Assembly (NCBI GenBank): GCA_030444405.1
Contig: JARFPM010000009.1
Coordinates: 1-62,121, forward strand
DNA: 62,121 nucleotides
Origin: Nitrospira sp.
GTDB taxonomy: Bacteria > Nitrospirota > Nitrospiria > Nitrospirales > Nitrospiraceae
Reading direction: 5' to 3'
The notes under the pieces are model-generated. The model saw nothing but the letters and a program-made list of their open reading frames with translations, did no database searches and was not told where the DNA came from. The number at the start of each line of letters is the position of its first letter. The stretch's first letter is position 1. Made by a program: the position numbers and the translations under genes. This document shows positions 25,154 through 35,084 of this stretch, piece by piece.

Positions 25154-26545
25154 TCACTCGGAGGATTTGAGCACGACATAAAATGCGCGGTTTTCTCGAA
25201 GCACGCGGAGCAACAGTGTATCGCCACGCCTGGACCGCGCGATGGCTGACGTAAATTCTCCTACGGAAGACACTTCGATACGGTTGACCTCTTTAATGAG
25301 GTCGCCTTCGCGTAAGCCTTCGGCTTGAGCAAGACTGTTGGGCTCAACCTTTGCAATCAGTACACCCTTCGCCTCACGGAGCTTGAACCTCTCCGCCAGG
25401 GCGGCGGTCAAATCTTGGAGCTCAAGACCAAGTCTGACTCCTAACTTCTCCTCTTGCTGAGGAATAGATGCGATGACGGCGGAATCACGGCGCTCGGTGA
25501 GGGGAACCTCCATCGTCAAGTGTTTCAGGTCCCTGACTACTTCTATCTTTGAGGTCGCGCCCGGAGTCAGCGTCGCGATGAGACGAGACAGCTTATTAGG
25601 TGAATCGACTACGTTTCCGTCGATCCTGACGATGACATCACCCGGCTTGATCCCAGCCAAGGCTGCGGGGTCTTTCTCGAAGACTTCGTTCACGAGCACC
25701 CCCTCGCCTTCGGCGACTCCGAATTTTTTCGCCAACTCAGCCGTCAACGGCTGAATCCCAACGCCGAGCCAGCCCCGCACGACCTTGCCCTTGGCAAGTA
25801 ACTGTTCGATGACCTGCTTGGCCATGTTCGAGGGAATGGCGAATCCGATCCCTTGGGCAAAATTGATGATCGCAGTATTGATACCGATCACCTCACCCCG
25901 GAGGTTAAAGAGCGGGCCTCCCGAATTTCCTGGGTTGATCGACGCATCAGTCTGAATGAAGTTTTCGTACCGTGAAAGGTTGATATTTTCGCGACCGATG
26001 CCGCTGACCACACCGAGCGTCACGGTCCGGTCCAGCCCGAACGGATTTCCAACAGCCAGCACCCATTGGCCCACCTTGACGCTGCTGGAATCACCGAATC
26101 GCGCACTGGGTAGCGGCCGATCGGTAGGCACTTTGAGCACAGCCAGATCGGTGTCCGGATCTTTGCCGATCACATGAGCGATGAGCTTCGTCTTATCGGA
26201 GAACCGCACTTCAATTTCGGTCGCATCGCCGATCACATGGTTATTCGTCACGATATGGCCTTCACTGTCGACAATCAGGCCCGAGCCGGAGCCTGATGCA
26301 TTCGGCGTACGCTCGCCGGGTGCATCGCGAAGCCTACCTACACTGGTGATGGGAAAAAGGTTGACAACTGAAGGCTTGGCCTGCTCAGCGAGTTCGGTAA
26401 TGACAGTTTGGATCTCTTCCAGCATGCGAATGCCGGGGGAGTCGGCCGATAATGCCTCGGCCCGGCCGCCTCCTATGACAAAGGAAAGGAGGATTGGAAC
26501 AAAACAGTTCAACACACGTGATGATGGGAATACGATAGCTGACAT
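25154..26545 (-). CDS. degP: HtrA/DegP-type serine protease with two PDZ domains
   Basis: A periplasmic quality-control protease. The signal peptide (about 1-32) is followed by a trypsin-like domain with catalytic His103 (NNHVIG), Asp133 (DPDTDLAVLK) and Ser208 (GNSGGP), and two PDZ domains (about 270-360 and 380-460). The length of 463 residues is normal. It begins seven bases after the upstream TrkA-C protein gene ends, so the two are probably co-transcribed, in that order. Confidence 0.95.
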   Translation of the reverse strand: MSAIVFPSSRVLNCFVPILLSFVIGGGRAEALSADSPGIRMLEEIQTVITELAEQAKPSVVNLFPITSVGRLRDAPGERTPNASGSGSGLIVDSEGHIVTNNHVIGDATEIEVRFSDKTKLIAHVIGKDPDTDLAVLKVPTDRPLPSARFGDSSSVKVGQWVLAVGNPFGLDRTVTLGVVSGIGRENINLSRYENFIQTDASINPGNSGGPLFNLRGEVIGINTAIINFAQGIGFAIPSNMAKQVIEQLLAKGKVVRGWLGVGIQPLTAELAKKFGVAEGEGVLVNEVFEKDPAALAGIKPGDVIVRIDGNVVDSPNKLSRLIATLTPGATSKIEVVRDLKHLTMEVPLTERRDSAVIASIPQQEEKLGVRLGLELQDLTAALAERFKLREAKGVLIAKVEPNSLAQAEGLREGDLIKEVNRIEVSSVGEFTSAIARSRRGDTLLLRVLRENRAFYVVLKSSE

Positions 26546-26551
26546 TGAGTA

Positions 26552-27235
26552 TTATTCTATCTGATCTCTGTCGATGTGCCTACTCTCCAGCGCCGATCTC
26601 GCGACCGAAGTTGTCAGGGGGCGTTGGCCGGTAAACCATGAAACGAGTTGATCGAGTTCTGTTTGAGCACCGATCAAGATCACGATGTCGCCGGGTCGGA
26701 ACAGGAGATCGTTGGTCGGAGCCAACAGAAAAGGCCCTCGTAATACCGTGGCCACGTATGCGGAGGAATACTGTGGGAGCGCGCTGAGCGGCTGTCCAGC
26801 TGCGGCAGCGCCTCGAGCGACGGTCAGCCGTTCAATACCTCCAGAACGAAGCGCCAAATCACGTTGGAGCGAGAGCAGGTCCTGATGGAGCGCCTCGATT
26901 TTGAGCTCACGAATCTGGGCATCAACCTCGATCAATGACTGCTTCAACTCTTGAACACGAGAGATGGCATCAGCTAGCGTCTGATCGATCACACCGATAA
27001 CTGAATCGGGGTGACTTTGGTACAGTAGTCGATCAGAGACCTGCGCGACGATTTGCTGGCCGACCTTGGCCGTGACATCGTCAATTTTCTGCAGCAAGAT
27101 GGAAGCCTGCCAATGTAGATGAATAATCTGAACCTTTCGATTGACCAGTTCAGAAATAGAAAGAATCGTTTCGTAGAACGCACGTCCGGTAATTGAGAAC
27201 TCTTTATGTACGCGGCCAAGAAGCTCGAATTTCAT
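26552..27235 (-). CDS. TrkA C-terminal (RCK_C) domain protein with helical N-terminus
   Basis: The 227-residue protein has an N-terminal helical part (about 1-135) and a C-terminal RCK_C domain (about 150-215, YVATVLRGPFLLAPTNDLL and GDIVILIGAQTELDQL). RCK_C domains bind small ligands and gate K+ or other transporters. No transmembrane segment or Rossmann domain is present, so it may act as a regulatory partner for a transporter encoded elsewhere. It is upstream of the HtrA gene with a seven-base gap. Confidence 0.75.
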   Translation of the reverse strand: MKFELLGRVHKEFSITGRAFYETILSISELVNRKVQIIHLHWQASILLQKIDDVTAKVGQQIVAQVSDRLLYQSHPDSVIGVIDQTLADAISRVQELKQSLIEVDAQIRELKIEALHQDLLSLQRDLALRSGGIERLTVARGAAAAGQPLSALPQYSSAYVATVLRGPFLLAPTNDLLFRPGDIVILIGAQTELDQLVSWFTGQRPLTTSVARSALESRHIDRDQIE

Positions 27236-28030
27236 AGTCTGATAAGATATATTATGTTAACTTTCCAATCGCTCTCTTTTACCTGCCTACCGCTGGCTTC
27301 TCCGATTTCTCTCACGCCAGTATCCCCTATCTTCATAGCGGATCGTGGTTCCGAGGTCAATCGCACAGGAGATTTTTAAGGTCCCGCAGAATCTCCCGTT
27401 GAGCGCGAAGTGGCTCTGAATCCTCTGATGCTGTCTACTGACGCCATGTGCACGGTCATCGTTCATGACGCCCCTGCTCACCTCAAGCCATCGCTCACTT
27501 CATTCAGTACCAGCGCCGGTCTGCAATCACCTGGTTACACTCGCATGATTGGGACAATGAACTGTACCAAGCACAAGACTAACGCAGTTCTCAAGTTGCC
27601 ATGCCACTACGAGTACCTCAACAAGTAATACTTTAATAGTTTGCCATATGGTATTACTTTTATAGATACTTACTCTTGAGATATATTCAGGGTGGACAAC
27701 CGTCTCGTTGTCGCTGTTTCAGCCGGCAAGGAGACCTAGCCTCTCTGGGATATCCTTCTGAATCTGGGCTATTAAGACCGATGCGCTGAGCGTGAGCCTC
27801 GGGATCGGAGACTATTCCGAATCATCACGAGAAGATGTCATGGCGACGGGACATGAATGTGGATGATGAAGCGACTGTGGCCAGCCAACCACGGCTGAGG
27901 CCTGCTCCTATTGTAAGCTCATGGCCCAGGCGAAAACTTCAACCGCTCGTTGACCCATTCGGCCCTTGCAAACCGTTTCTACACTCCGTAAGCTGAAGCA
28001 TACCGTCACGTTTCTCAACTCGTAGCACGT
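27236..28030. other. Large intergenic region, no supported gene
   Basis: The 795 bases between the TrkA-C gene and dnaJ carry only short frames with poor coding character. The main visible structure is the dyad at 27623-27659. Promoters for the flanking divergent genes are expected here, but none could be fixed with confidence. Confidence 0.5.
27623..27659. promoter_or_regulatory. AAGTAATAC/GTATTACTT dyad
   Basis: AAGTAATAC at 27623-27631 and GTATTACTT at 27651-27659 are perfect inverted arms of nine bases separated by 19 AT-rich bases. It could be an operator, or the foot of an RNA hairpin. It has no neighbouring gene within 350 bases. Confidence 0.4.
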
Positions 28031-29089
28031 ATGGCAACGACTCCGCGCGATTACTATCAAATTCTTGGCGTCCCCCGAGCCGCCTCGTCCGACGACATCA
28101 AAAAAGCCTTTCGACGCCTCGCCCGCCAATACCATCCCGATCTCCATGCCGGCGCAAAGAAGGCCGAGATGGAAAAGAAATTCAAAGAGCTCAATGAGGC
28201 GCAGGAGGTATTGACCGACCCGGATAAACGGAAGAAGTACGACCAGTACGGGGCTGATTGGGATCAAGCACAAGCCTTCGAGAAGGCTCGCCAACAGGCC
28301 AAGACACAAGGGTTCGGCGGTCCGTGGGGGTCCGAAGGAGAATACACCGGTCAAGGCGGTAGCGGATCCGGCAGCGATCACTTCTCCGATTTTTTTGAGA
28401 GCCTCTTTGGAAACCGTGAGCGCGGCGGAGCTGGGCGCAGCAGCTCTGGAATGCCGGGCGAGGACATCGAAACCGAAGTCCAGCTGGGGCTGCGTGAAGT
28501 GTTGACCGGTGTCACCAAACGCGTGAATCTGCGTGAACCCCGGACCTGCTCAACCTGTCAAGGGAGCGGTACCGTGCGGGGCCGATCGTGCGCGACCTGT
28601 CAGGGAACCGGGATGACGAGCGAATACAAGACTATTGAAGTGCGGATTCCGGCTGGAGTTCAAGAGGGAACACGGGTGAGAGTTGCCGGAAAAGGTCAGC
28701 CTGGGGCCAATGGCGGAAAACGGGGGGACCTGTACTTTCATGTAGTCATTCCCTCCGACCCCATCTTTCGTCGGCAAGGTTCGGATTTGCATGTCGCCCT
28801 GCCCATCTATCCTTGGGAAGCCATTCTCGGAGCTGAGGTCACTGCTCCAACGTTAGCCGAGCCGGTGAAGGTCAAAGTTCCACCCGGCAGTAAGGCCGAC
28901 GGGAAACTCCGGCTCAAGGGGAAGGGGCTACCCTCTGCCACAGGCGGGCATGGCGATCTTTTCCTGACGTTGCAAATTGTCCTGCCGGCCGGTATCAGCG
29001 AAGACGAACGGCTGTTGTACGAACGTTTGAGCAAGCAACGGCATCCGGATCCGCGAACGGAGCTTCTCCATAGCGCCCAACGGCGTTGA
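28031..29089 (+). CDS. dnaJ: DnaJ-type Hsp40 co-chaperone with half zinc finger
   Basis: The 352-residue protein has an N-terminal J domain with HPD at residues 35-37, which stimulates DnaK ATPase. A Gly-rich region (about 94-140) follows, then two CxxCxGxG motifs (Cys173/176 and Cys187/190) and two C-terminal substrate-binding domains (about 200-340). Canonical DnaJ has four such Cys motifs forming two zinc sites; here only two remain, so one zinc site at most. This places it between classical DnaJ and zinc-free CbpA proteins. A weak hairpin follows the stop at 29085-29112. Confidence 0.9.
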   Translation: MATTPRDYYQILGVPRAASSDDIKKAFRRLARQYHPDLHAGAKKAEMEKKFKELNEAQEVLTDPDKRKKYDQYGADWDQAQAFEKARQQAKTQGFGGPWGSEGEYTGQGGSGSGSDHFSDFFESLFGNRERGGAGRSSSGMPGEDIETEVQLGLREVLTGVTKRVNLREPRTCSTCQGSGTVRGRSCATCQGTGMTSEYKTIEVRIPAGVQEGTRVRVAGKGQPGANGGKRGDLYFHVVIPSDPIFRRQGSDLHVALPIYPWEAILGAEVTAPTLAEPVKVKVPPGSKADGKLRLKGKGLPSATGGHGDLFLTLQIVLPAGISEDERLLYERLSKQRHPDPRTELLHSAQRR

Positions 29090-29201
29090 GCCGAACCATG
29101 ATCGGCTTCAACGGATAGTTTTGAGTCGAGAGACTCGCTTGCGTTGCGCTGACTGCTATGGCAAGCTTTGGTGCAAGGGCCTCTCAACCAAGGAGGAATT
29201 C

Positions 29202-29879
29202 ATGACGTCTATAACCAAGACGACGGTTGCTTTTGCCGTAGTGTCGGCATGTCTGATGCTGGCTGGCATACCAAGTCTTTGGGCAAATGATCCGAGCCAT
29301 GGCTATGGTGGAGGCGTATACGGCGCCGGAGGTGGACATGGCTACGGGAAGGGGATGATGCACAGCGGGACCGGCCACCTGATTCGGCACCTGCTGAAAC
29401 ACGAAAAGGAGATCGGACTCACCGCCGATCAGGTCACTAAACTGAAAGACATTCAGCTCAATCTTGACAAAGCACGAATCAAGGCCGAAGCCGATATCCA
29501 AATCGCGGAACGTGAACTGAAAGCGCTGACAGAGAATGAGCAGTCCGATCTCGCCGCAATCGAAACCAAGCTGAGACAAAGTGAAGATCTGCAAGTCGGA
29601 CTGCGGATGACGTCCATCAAGACTCGTCGCGATGTGATGGGCTTGCTGACTCCGGAACAACGGGCGAAGGAAAAGTCCGAGCACGACAAGGTAATGGAGC
29701 AGCACAAAGGGCATGGCACACCCCATGGAGGCGCGACGTCGTATGGCATGAATCCTCATGGTGCCAATCCTCACGGGGCCAATCCGCAAGGTGCAAATCC
29801 ACATGGCGTCAATCCACATGGCAAGAACCCCCATGAGGCCGTACCCCCTACACCACCAGGCAACATGTCTGTGCAGTAA
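29202..29879 (+). CDS. Spy/CpxP-like periplasmic protein with NPHGA repeats
   Basis: The precursor has a signal peptide (about 1-28), a Gly/His-rich stretch (30-58), and a helical domain (about 60-165) carrying LTADQ and LTPEQR, the LTxxQ hallmarks of Spy/CpxP periplasmic chaperones and metal sensors. The C-terminal part holds six pentapeptide repeats, mostly Asn-Pro-His-Gly-Ala (184-213). The His-rich sequences may bind metals. ATG at 29202 is chosen because AGGAGG is six bases upstream; the longer frame from 29121 has no such signal. Its stop overlaps the ilvD start (TAATG). Confidence 0.8.
   Translation: MTSITKTTVAFAVVSACLMLAGIPSLWANDPSHGYGGGVYGAGGGHGYGKGMMHSGTGHLIRHLLKHEKEIGLTADQVTKLKDIQLNLDKARIKAEADIQIAERELKALTENEQSDLAAIETKLRQSEDLQVGLRMTSIKTRRDVMGLLTPEQRAKEKSEHDKVMEQHKGHGTPHGGATSYGMNPHGANPHGANPQGANPHGVNPHGKNPHEAVPPTPPGNMSVQ
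29751..29840 (+). repeat. 15-base tandem repeats encoding NPHGA
   Basis: Six in-frame copies of a 15-base unit encode NPHGA or variants ([20 protein letters not shown]). Substitutions at synonymous and non-synonymous sites show that copies have diverged. Confidence 0.85.
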
Positions 29880-31570
29880 TGGGACTACGAAGACCGATGA
29901 AAAAAGAAGTGCGGCTCCAGAGTCATGATCTTCTCGTCGGGGCCGGCCGTGCCCCGGCGAGGGCCATGTTAAAAGCCGTTGGTTTTACGGACGATGACCT
30001 GTCGAAACCTCTCGTCGGCGTGGCCAATACATGGATCGAGGTCATGCCATGCAATTTTCATTTGCGACGGCTTTCCGAACGAGTGAAAGCCGGGATCAGA
30101 GCAGCCGGTGGTACTCCGATCGAATATAACACCATCGCGGTATCCGATGGGATCTCGATGGGTACCGAAGGGATGAAGGCTTCCCTGATCAGCCGCGAGG
30201 TCATCGCAGATTCGATCGAGCTTGTCGCGCGTGGGCACTTGTTTGATGCCGTCGTTGCCCTGTCTGGGTGCGATAAAACCATCCCAGGAACCGTCATGGC
30301 CCTCGCGCGATTGAACTTGCCGTCGCTCATGCTCTATGGCGGCTCGATCATGCCGGGACAGTTTCAGGGACATGATGTGACCATTCAGGATGTCTTTGAA
30401 GCTGTCGGCAAACATGCGTCGGGAAAGATGACCGACGCCGAGCTGAAGGACTTGGAGGATCACGCTTGCCCGGGGCCTGGAGCCTGTGGAGGCCAGTTCA
30501 CGGCCAATACGATGGCCATTGCGTTTGAATTCCTCGGAATTTCACCGATGGGTCGCAATGGGGTTCCCGCTATGGACGGTCGAAAAGACGATGTCGCCTT
30601 TGAGTGCGGCAAGATGGTGATGGAGCTCGTAAAGCAGGATCTGCGCCCGCGCCGGATTATCACTCGGAAGTCATTGGAGAACGCCATCGCCGCCGTCGCC
30701 ACCACCGGGGGCTCGACGAACGCCGTGCTGCACCTCCTGGCCATCGCCCGTGAGTCCGGGATCAAGCTGAGCATCGACGACTTCGACAAGATCAATAGCA
30801 AGGTCCCCTTGCTGGCCGACCTCAAGCCGGGAGGCCGCTTTGTTGCAGCCGATCTCTATGCCGCAGGCGGCACAACTCTGGTCGCCAAACGATTGCTCGA
30901 TGCCGGACTGCTCCATGGTGATCAGCCTACCGTCACAGGTAGAACGATTGGCGAAGAGGCATCACAGGCACGTGAAACGCCCGGACAACAAGTCTTGCGT
31001 CCCCTCTCCTCCCCTATTAAACCGACAGGCGGCCTTGTTATTCTGAAGGGTAATTTGGCGCCGGAAGGTTGCGTGGTCAAGGTAGCCGGCCATTCAATGA
31101 CCAAGTTCCAGGGACCGGCAAAAGTGTTTGATCGAGAGGAGGATGCCTTCGTGGCGGTCAAGGCTGGGCAGATCAAGTCCGGTGATGTCGTCGTCATTCG
31201 GTACGAAGGTCCAGCAGGAGGACCGGGTATGCGCGAGATGTTGGGCGTAACAGCCGCGATTGTCGGCGCTGGCCTCGGCGACTCGGTCGCGCTGCTTACC
31301 GACGGACGTTTCTCAGGAGCGACACATGGATTGATGGCTGGTCATGTTGCTCCCGAAGCAGTCAAAGGAGGGCCAATCGCATCGGTTAGAAACGGCGATC
31401 TGATCACCTTCGATATCCCCAAACGCCGTCTGGATGTGACCTTATCGAAGAAGGAAATCACCACTCGGCTGAAAAAGGTCAAACCGCCTGTGCCGCGTTA
31501 CACGTCGGGCGTGATGGGCAAGTATGCGAGGCACGTCTCGTCCGCATCGGAAGGCGCCATCACGACCTAG
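29879..31570 (+). CDS. ilvD: Dihydroxy-acid dehydratase
   Basis: IlvD dehydrates dihydroxy acids to 2-oxo acids, the third step of isoleucine and valine synthesis. The 563-residue protein shows the iron-sulfur ligand stretches SGCDKTIPG (about 124) and [10 protein letters not shown] (about 197), and the sequence GGSTNAVLH. Its start ATG overlaps the preceding stop codon by one base, and a second ATG at 29897 would be an alternative start. Confidence 0.96.
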   Translation: MGLRRPMKKEVRLQSHDLLVGAGRAPARAMLKAVGFTDDDLSKPLVGVANTWIEVMPCNFHLRRLSERVKAGIRAAGGTPIEYNTIAVSDGISMGTEGMKASLISREVIADSIELVARGHLFDAVVALSGCDKTIPGTVMALARLNLPSLMLYGGSIMPGQFQGHDVTIQDVFEAVGKHASGKMTDAELKDLEDHACPGPGACGGQFTANTMAIAFEFLGISPMGRNGVPAMDGRKDDVAFECGKMVMELVKQDLRPRRIITRKSLENAIAAVATTGGSTNAVLHLLAIARESGIKLSIDDFDKINSKVPLLADLKPGGRFVAADLYAAGGTTLVAKRLLDAGLLHGDQPTVTGRTIGEEASQARETPGQQVLRPLSSPIKPTGGLVILKGNLAPEGCVVKVAGHSMTKFQGPAKVFDREEDAFVAVKAGQIKSGDVVVIRYEGPAGGPGMREMLGVTAAIVGAGLGDSVALLTDGRFSGATHGLMAGHVAPEAVKGGPIASVRNGDLITFDIPKRRLDVTLSKKEITTRLKKVKPPVPRYTSGVMGKYARHVSSASEGAITT

Positions 31571-31621
31571 GCCTCTTCTATCCTGTGGCTCTGTTGATCG
31601 GACTAACGTGAATGCAGGTGG

Positions 31622-32383
31622 TTAACGAAAGTCCCGCCGCTGAAAGATGACAGAGGCAAGCATGAGCAGGAAGGCTGTATAAGCCATGCCATAGGCAGCA
31701 ATCATTAAGAGATCGCCGACTGGCACGTCGAGTTGGTGTGTGACGTGCCCTTTGAGATTGAATCGTTCCAGGTTCGGCAGGATGTAATACATCCCTTCTA
31801 ACACTGTCCGACCGAGCCCTTCCATCTTTTGGCCGAACGCTTTGAGATCAGGCGTTAAGTGGCCGATCACATAGATCGCCAGGGTAAAGATCGCACTGAG
31901 CGTCGCGCTTGAAAATGTAGAAAACAGGAGTGCGACTGCTGTGATGATCATGAATTCCAGTACAATCGTCCCGAGAGCCTTGAAGAGCACGGCATGAACA
32001 GGAACGTCCTGACAATGAAGCACTGCCAACAAACCCGCCGCCATGATCGCCGTATTGATCAACAGCGTGAGACTGAGTCCCATGTATTTCCCTAAAAGAA
32101 ACTGAAAGCGCGCCACCGGCTTGGAGACGATAGTGTAAATCGTTTTCTTTTCGATCTCCTTGCTGACCAGGCCGATGCCGACAAAGATGGCGATCAGCAC
32201 ACCGAAGAAGTTGATACTGCCGAGGCCAATATCCAGGATGAGCCGGTGAAACTCGCCGAGTGTCAATCGCATGAAGATAAGAGAGCTACCGATCATCAAC
32301 AGGGCAAAGATCAAGAGGTTGTAGAGCAGCTTGTCACGGAGGTTTTCGCGAAAGGTATTCACCGCAATCGACAGCACTTTCAT
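31622..32383 (-). CDS. ABC-2 type transporter permease, PilI-like
   Basis: The 253-residue protein has about six transmembrane helices (for example LLYNLLIFALLMIG, INFFGVLIAIFVGIGLV and LMIAAYGMAYTAFLLMLA) and matches NodJ/NatB-type ABC-2 permeases. The gene overlaps the ATPase gene by four bases. In Myxococcus xanthus, PilH and PilI form such a pair next to pilA and are needed for pilus assembly; the same gene order here suggests the same job. Confidence 0.8.
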   Translation of the reverse strand: MKVLSIAVNTFRENLRDKLLYNLLIFALLMIGSSLIFMRLTLGEFHRLILDIGLGSINFFGVLIAIFVGIGLVSKEIEKKTIYTIVSKPVARFQFLLGKYMGLSLTLLINTAIMAAGLLAVLHCQDVPVHAVLFKALGTIVLEFMIITAVALLFSTFSSATLSAIFTLAIYVIGHLTPDLKAFGQKMEGLGRTVLEGMYYILPNLERFNLKGHVTHQLDVPVGDLLMIAAYGMAYTAFLLMLASVIFQRRDFR

Positions 32384-33345
32384 GCATGCACCTCTGTTGC
32401 TTGCTGCACTCCCTTCGCTTCTCTGATGAACAAATCCTCAAGCGATGCCTTGTGAGGGATAAGGGAGACGAGTTTGGCCTTGTGCGCTCTCAGTACATCC
32501 AGCGCTTCATCCACTTGTCGCTGACTCGCTAATACAGCCATGACCCGTTCTCCATGAAGCACCATTTTGGTTGCGAGTGGGCGGACCTCTTCGATGCCCT
32601 TGGGCGAAAGTCGGTCCACCACCATCTCCACTTCTTGGGTCGTTCCGTGGTTGATCAACTCAGATACTTGACCACAGGCAACTAGTCGACCCTTCATAAT
32701 CATAGCGACACGATCACAGAGCAGCTCCGCATCATGGAGGATGTGAGAGCTGAACATGACGGTCTTGCCGGTTTCTTTGAGCCTCAGAATGAGATCGCGC
32801 ACCTCTTTCCTTCCGATCGGATCCAGTCCCGACATCGGCTCATCCAAGATGACTAGGTCAGGATTGTTAATCAGCGCCTGGGCAATTCCCACACGTTGGA
32901 GCATACCCTTGGAAAACTTTCGTAACTGGAGATCGCGAGCATGTGTCATACCGACAAGGTCCAATAATTCGTCGATTCGTTTATCGAGAGCACTTCCTAA
33001 GAGCCCAAAGAGATGCCCGTAGAACCGCAGAAATTCTTGACTTGTCAGATAGTCATAGAAATATGGTGACTCCGGAAGAAATCCCACTTTCGCTTTTGCG
33101 GATGGATCGGCAACCGGTCGTCCAAGCAGAGTGGCCGTTCCCCCACTCGGATAAATCAACCCCATCAGCATTTTGATCGTTGTCGTTTTCCCAGCACCGT
33201 TCGGACCGAGAAAGCCAAAGACTTCACCTCGCTGCACATCGAGCGACAGCCCATCGACCGCTGTCACGCGCCGGCCCCAGAAGCCGACCCGAAATACTTT
33301 CTGTAACTGTTGGATATTGACGACCGGTTCATCTGCTGAAGCCAT
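32380..33345 (-). CDS. ABC transporter ATP-binding protein, PilH-like
   Basis: An ABC ATPase of 321 residues with Walker A GPNGAGKTTT (about 50-59), Q-loop region, the FSKGMLQR signature (about 145) and Walker B LVILDEP. The C-terminal 80 residues form the extra domain found in NatA/CcmA-like exporters of this type. It overlaps the permease gene at its 3' end and follows the TPR gene closely upstream. In position and type it matches PilH. Confidence 0.88.
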   Translation of the reverse strand: MASADEPVVNIQQLQKVFRVGFWGRRVTAVDGLSLDVQRGEVFGFLGPNGAGKTTTIKMLMGLIYPSGGTATLLGRPVADPSAKAKVGFLPESPYFYDYLTSQEFLRFYGHLFGLLGSALDKRIDELLDLVGMTHARDLQLRKFSKGMLQRVGIAQALINNPDLVILDEPMSGLDPIGRKEVRDLILRLKETGKTVMFSSHILHDAELLCDRVAMIMKGRLVACGQVSELINHGTTQEVEMVVDRLSPKGIEEVRPLATKMVLHGERVMAVLASQRQVDEALDVLRAHKAKLVSLIPHKASLEDLFIREAKGVQQATEVHA

Positions 33346-33360
33346 CGTGTCCTGCCTCTG

Positions 33361-34290
33361 TTACAGCACTCCTTGTTTGTCCAACCGGAACACCCTGAGT
33401 CGATCAGGATGAGTGGAGCTTCTGACTTGTCCGGTCTTGGAGTCCAGTTGATAGGAACCACCGAACGGTTCCTGAGGTAACTGGCTCAGAGACCCGTTCA
33501 GTATCAAGTCGTGCAATGCTTTCGGATAAGACCCCTGTTTGCTGCGATATCCTTGAACCGCTGTTTCCAATTCTCGAATATCTCGCTCGATCATGATCTC
33601 CTTCGCTCGCTTCCCCAGGACTTCACGTGTGTCAGCATCTTGAGTCTGTTGCCAGAGAGCCCCCAGAAATTGCAGTGCGGTTTCAGGGTTATTCGCCTCT
33701 GCGTACATTCTCGATGCTAGGCCAGGCAAATAAGCTGGACCACCGGGTAATCTCGCAGCTGCAGCAATATAGTCGGCAGCCTTAGCGGCATCACCAAGGA
33801 TAAAATAGTAGTTGTACCCAAGTAAAAATGGGATGTTCCAAACCGTAGGATTTTCCTTGAATCCTTTTTCGAGCAGGCGATTGCTAAGATCAACTCGATT
33901 GGCCAAATTGGTCAACACAACGCCACCTGCATAGTAGACATAGTCATACTGAGGATCCAGTGTGGTGATCACATCCATAGCATGATAGATCCACTCATAC
34001 TCATCAGCCGTGTTCCTTTTCTTACCAAGGACTTGCAGTAGTCGCAACCACACTACATCTGCACCGAGATTATGGTAGCCCAGCAATACTGGCTTCAGAT
34101 GCTCCCCACGGGGAAGCTGGGCCAGCTCCTCGATCTGCCTCGTACTTCTATCAGTGCGATCATCGAGGTATTGTTGAAGTTGAAAAATGGAGACAAGAGC
34201 CAGAATACACCCGGCGGTTAAGAGCCCAATCCGAATGAGTATGTTGGTTGCGCTGCGCGAAGACTGTCGAGTTATTGAAGAGAAGGTCAT
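33361..34290 (-). CDS. Membrane-anchored TPR-like protein with pseudopilin-like tail, PilG-like
   Basis: This 309-residue protein has an N-terminal membrane anchor (about 18-40, LIRIGLLTAGCILALVSIF) and a periplasmic helical region resembling TPR repeats (about 60-225). The C-terminal 75 residues read DIRELETAVQGYRSKQGSYP...LPQEPFGGSYQLDSKTGQV, strongly reminiscent of the globular part of GspG-type pseudopilins without the pilin helix. It is positioned between pilA and the ABC genes, as is PilG in Myxococcus. The function, perhaps a scaffold of pilus assembly, is inferred from this placement. Confidence 0.7.
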   Translation of the reverse strand: MTFSSITRQSSRSATNILIRIGLLTAGCILALVSIFQLQQYLDDRTDRSTRQIEELAQLPRGEHLKPVLLGYHNLGADVVWLRLLQVLGKKRNTADEYEWIYHAMDVITTLDPQYDYVYYAGGVVLTNLANRVDLSNRLLEKGFKENPTVWNIPFLLGYNYYFILGDAAKAADYIAAAARLPGGPAYLPGLASRMYAEANNPETALQFLGALWQQTQDADTREVLGKRAKEIMIERDIRELETAVQGYRSKQGSYPKALHDLILNGSLSQLPQEPFGGSYQLDSKTGQVRSSTHPDRLRVFRLDKQGVL

Positions 34291-34317
34291 GACGGCATAG
34301 TCATCAGAAATAGTCTA

Positions 34318-34343
34318 GCCCGCCGGTTGTTACACCGGCGGGC
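34318..34343 (-). terminator. Hairpin downstream of pilA
   Basis: GCCCGCCGG (34318-34326) and CCGGCGGGC (34335-34343) are perfect 9-base arms around an 8-base loop. It lies 33 bases past the pilA stop in the pilA direction. It lacks a clear T-run, so it may slow or partly end transcription, giving more pilA than downstream mRNA. Confidence 0.6.
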
Positions 34344-34376
34344 CAGATCACGCACGTCTTACACTGTTACACCAGC

Positions 34377-35003
34377 TTAGTAGATGCCGGTTGTGCAATC
34401 CGCCGCTCCGTGGTCAACCGCAGAAACCCAGGTTGAAACACCAGCGTCGCCGTCAAGATTGCTCTTGGCATGGGCAAAGAAGTTATTGGCACCAGCCACG
34501 CCCGCACCCGTCGCACCGGCAATGGCTGCAGTGCAAGAGTTTGTGGCACCGCCCGCACCAGCCGGATGGTAGGTTAGTGCAGGGCCTGCACCTGCAAGCA
34601 CCACTGCGTTCACTGCATAGTGGTAGTTGACATTTCCCGTTGCTCTAAAACCGATGTCATTAAAAAATCCAATGACAATAGGAGCAGCGCCCGTACACCA
34701 TTGCACAGGAGGAGGAGTTGAGGGGAGACCAAGGCCCCACGTAAACGGAATGGTTTTTGTACCCGCAACCGGTAACACAACTCCCTCTGGAGCGACTCCG
34801 ATATAACAGCCCTGTTCACCTTGGAACGATACTTCTGACGTCTTGATGGCCTGAAGGTTGGTCTTCGCCTCGGACTGCCGAGACTTCATCTGATACTGGA
34901 GGAAGTTGGGAATGGCGATGGCCGCCAGGATCCCGATGATCGCCACGACGATCATCAACTCAATGAGGGTGAACCCCTCTTGTTTTCGCAATGCCTTTAA
35001 CAT
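34377..35003 (-). CDS. pilA: Type IV pilin major subunit
   Basis: The prepilin has a short basic leader cut after Gly in KQEG^FTLIELMIVVAI, followed by the hydrophobic helix ending at about residue 40. The leader is MLKALRKQEG, with Glu at mature position 5 as needed for assembly. The globular part (about 45-208) is unusually rich in Gly, Ala and Pro, with four Cys residues that could form disulfides. AAGGAGG lies eight bases upstream of the start. It is the first gene of a pilin/ABC cluster and is preceded by a sigma-54-like promoter. Confidence 0.95.
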   Translation of the reverse strand: MLKALRKQEGFTLIELMIVVAIIGILAAIAIPNFLQYQMKSRQSEAKTNLQAIKTSEVSFQGEQGCYIGVAPEGVVLPVAGTKTIPFTWGLGLPSTPPPVQWCTGAAPIVIGFFNDIGFRATGNVNYHYAVNAVVLAGAGPALTYHPAGAGGATNSCTAAIAGATGAGVAGANNFFAHAKSNLDGDAGVSTWVSAVDHGAADCTTGIY

Positions 35004-35084
35004 CGTCCTGCCTCCTTGTTAATGGTTCACTGACGGCCCGGTTCATAACCTGCGGCGCCTCTGTTGCCGCCTACCGGTGCCTAT

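Noticed and set aside
27410-27628. Possible small gene in the gap before dnaJ
   Set aside because: The codon use is unlike the neighbours and there is no ribosome-binding site or known family.
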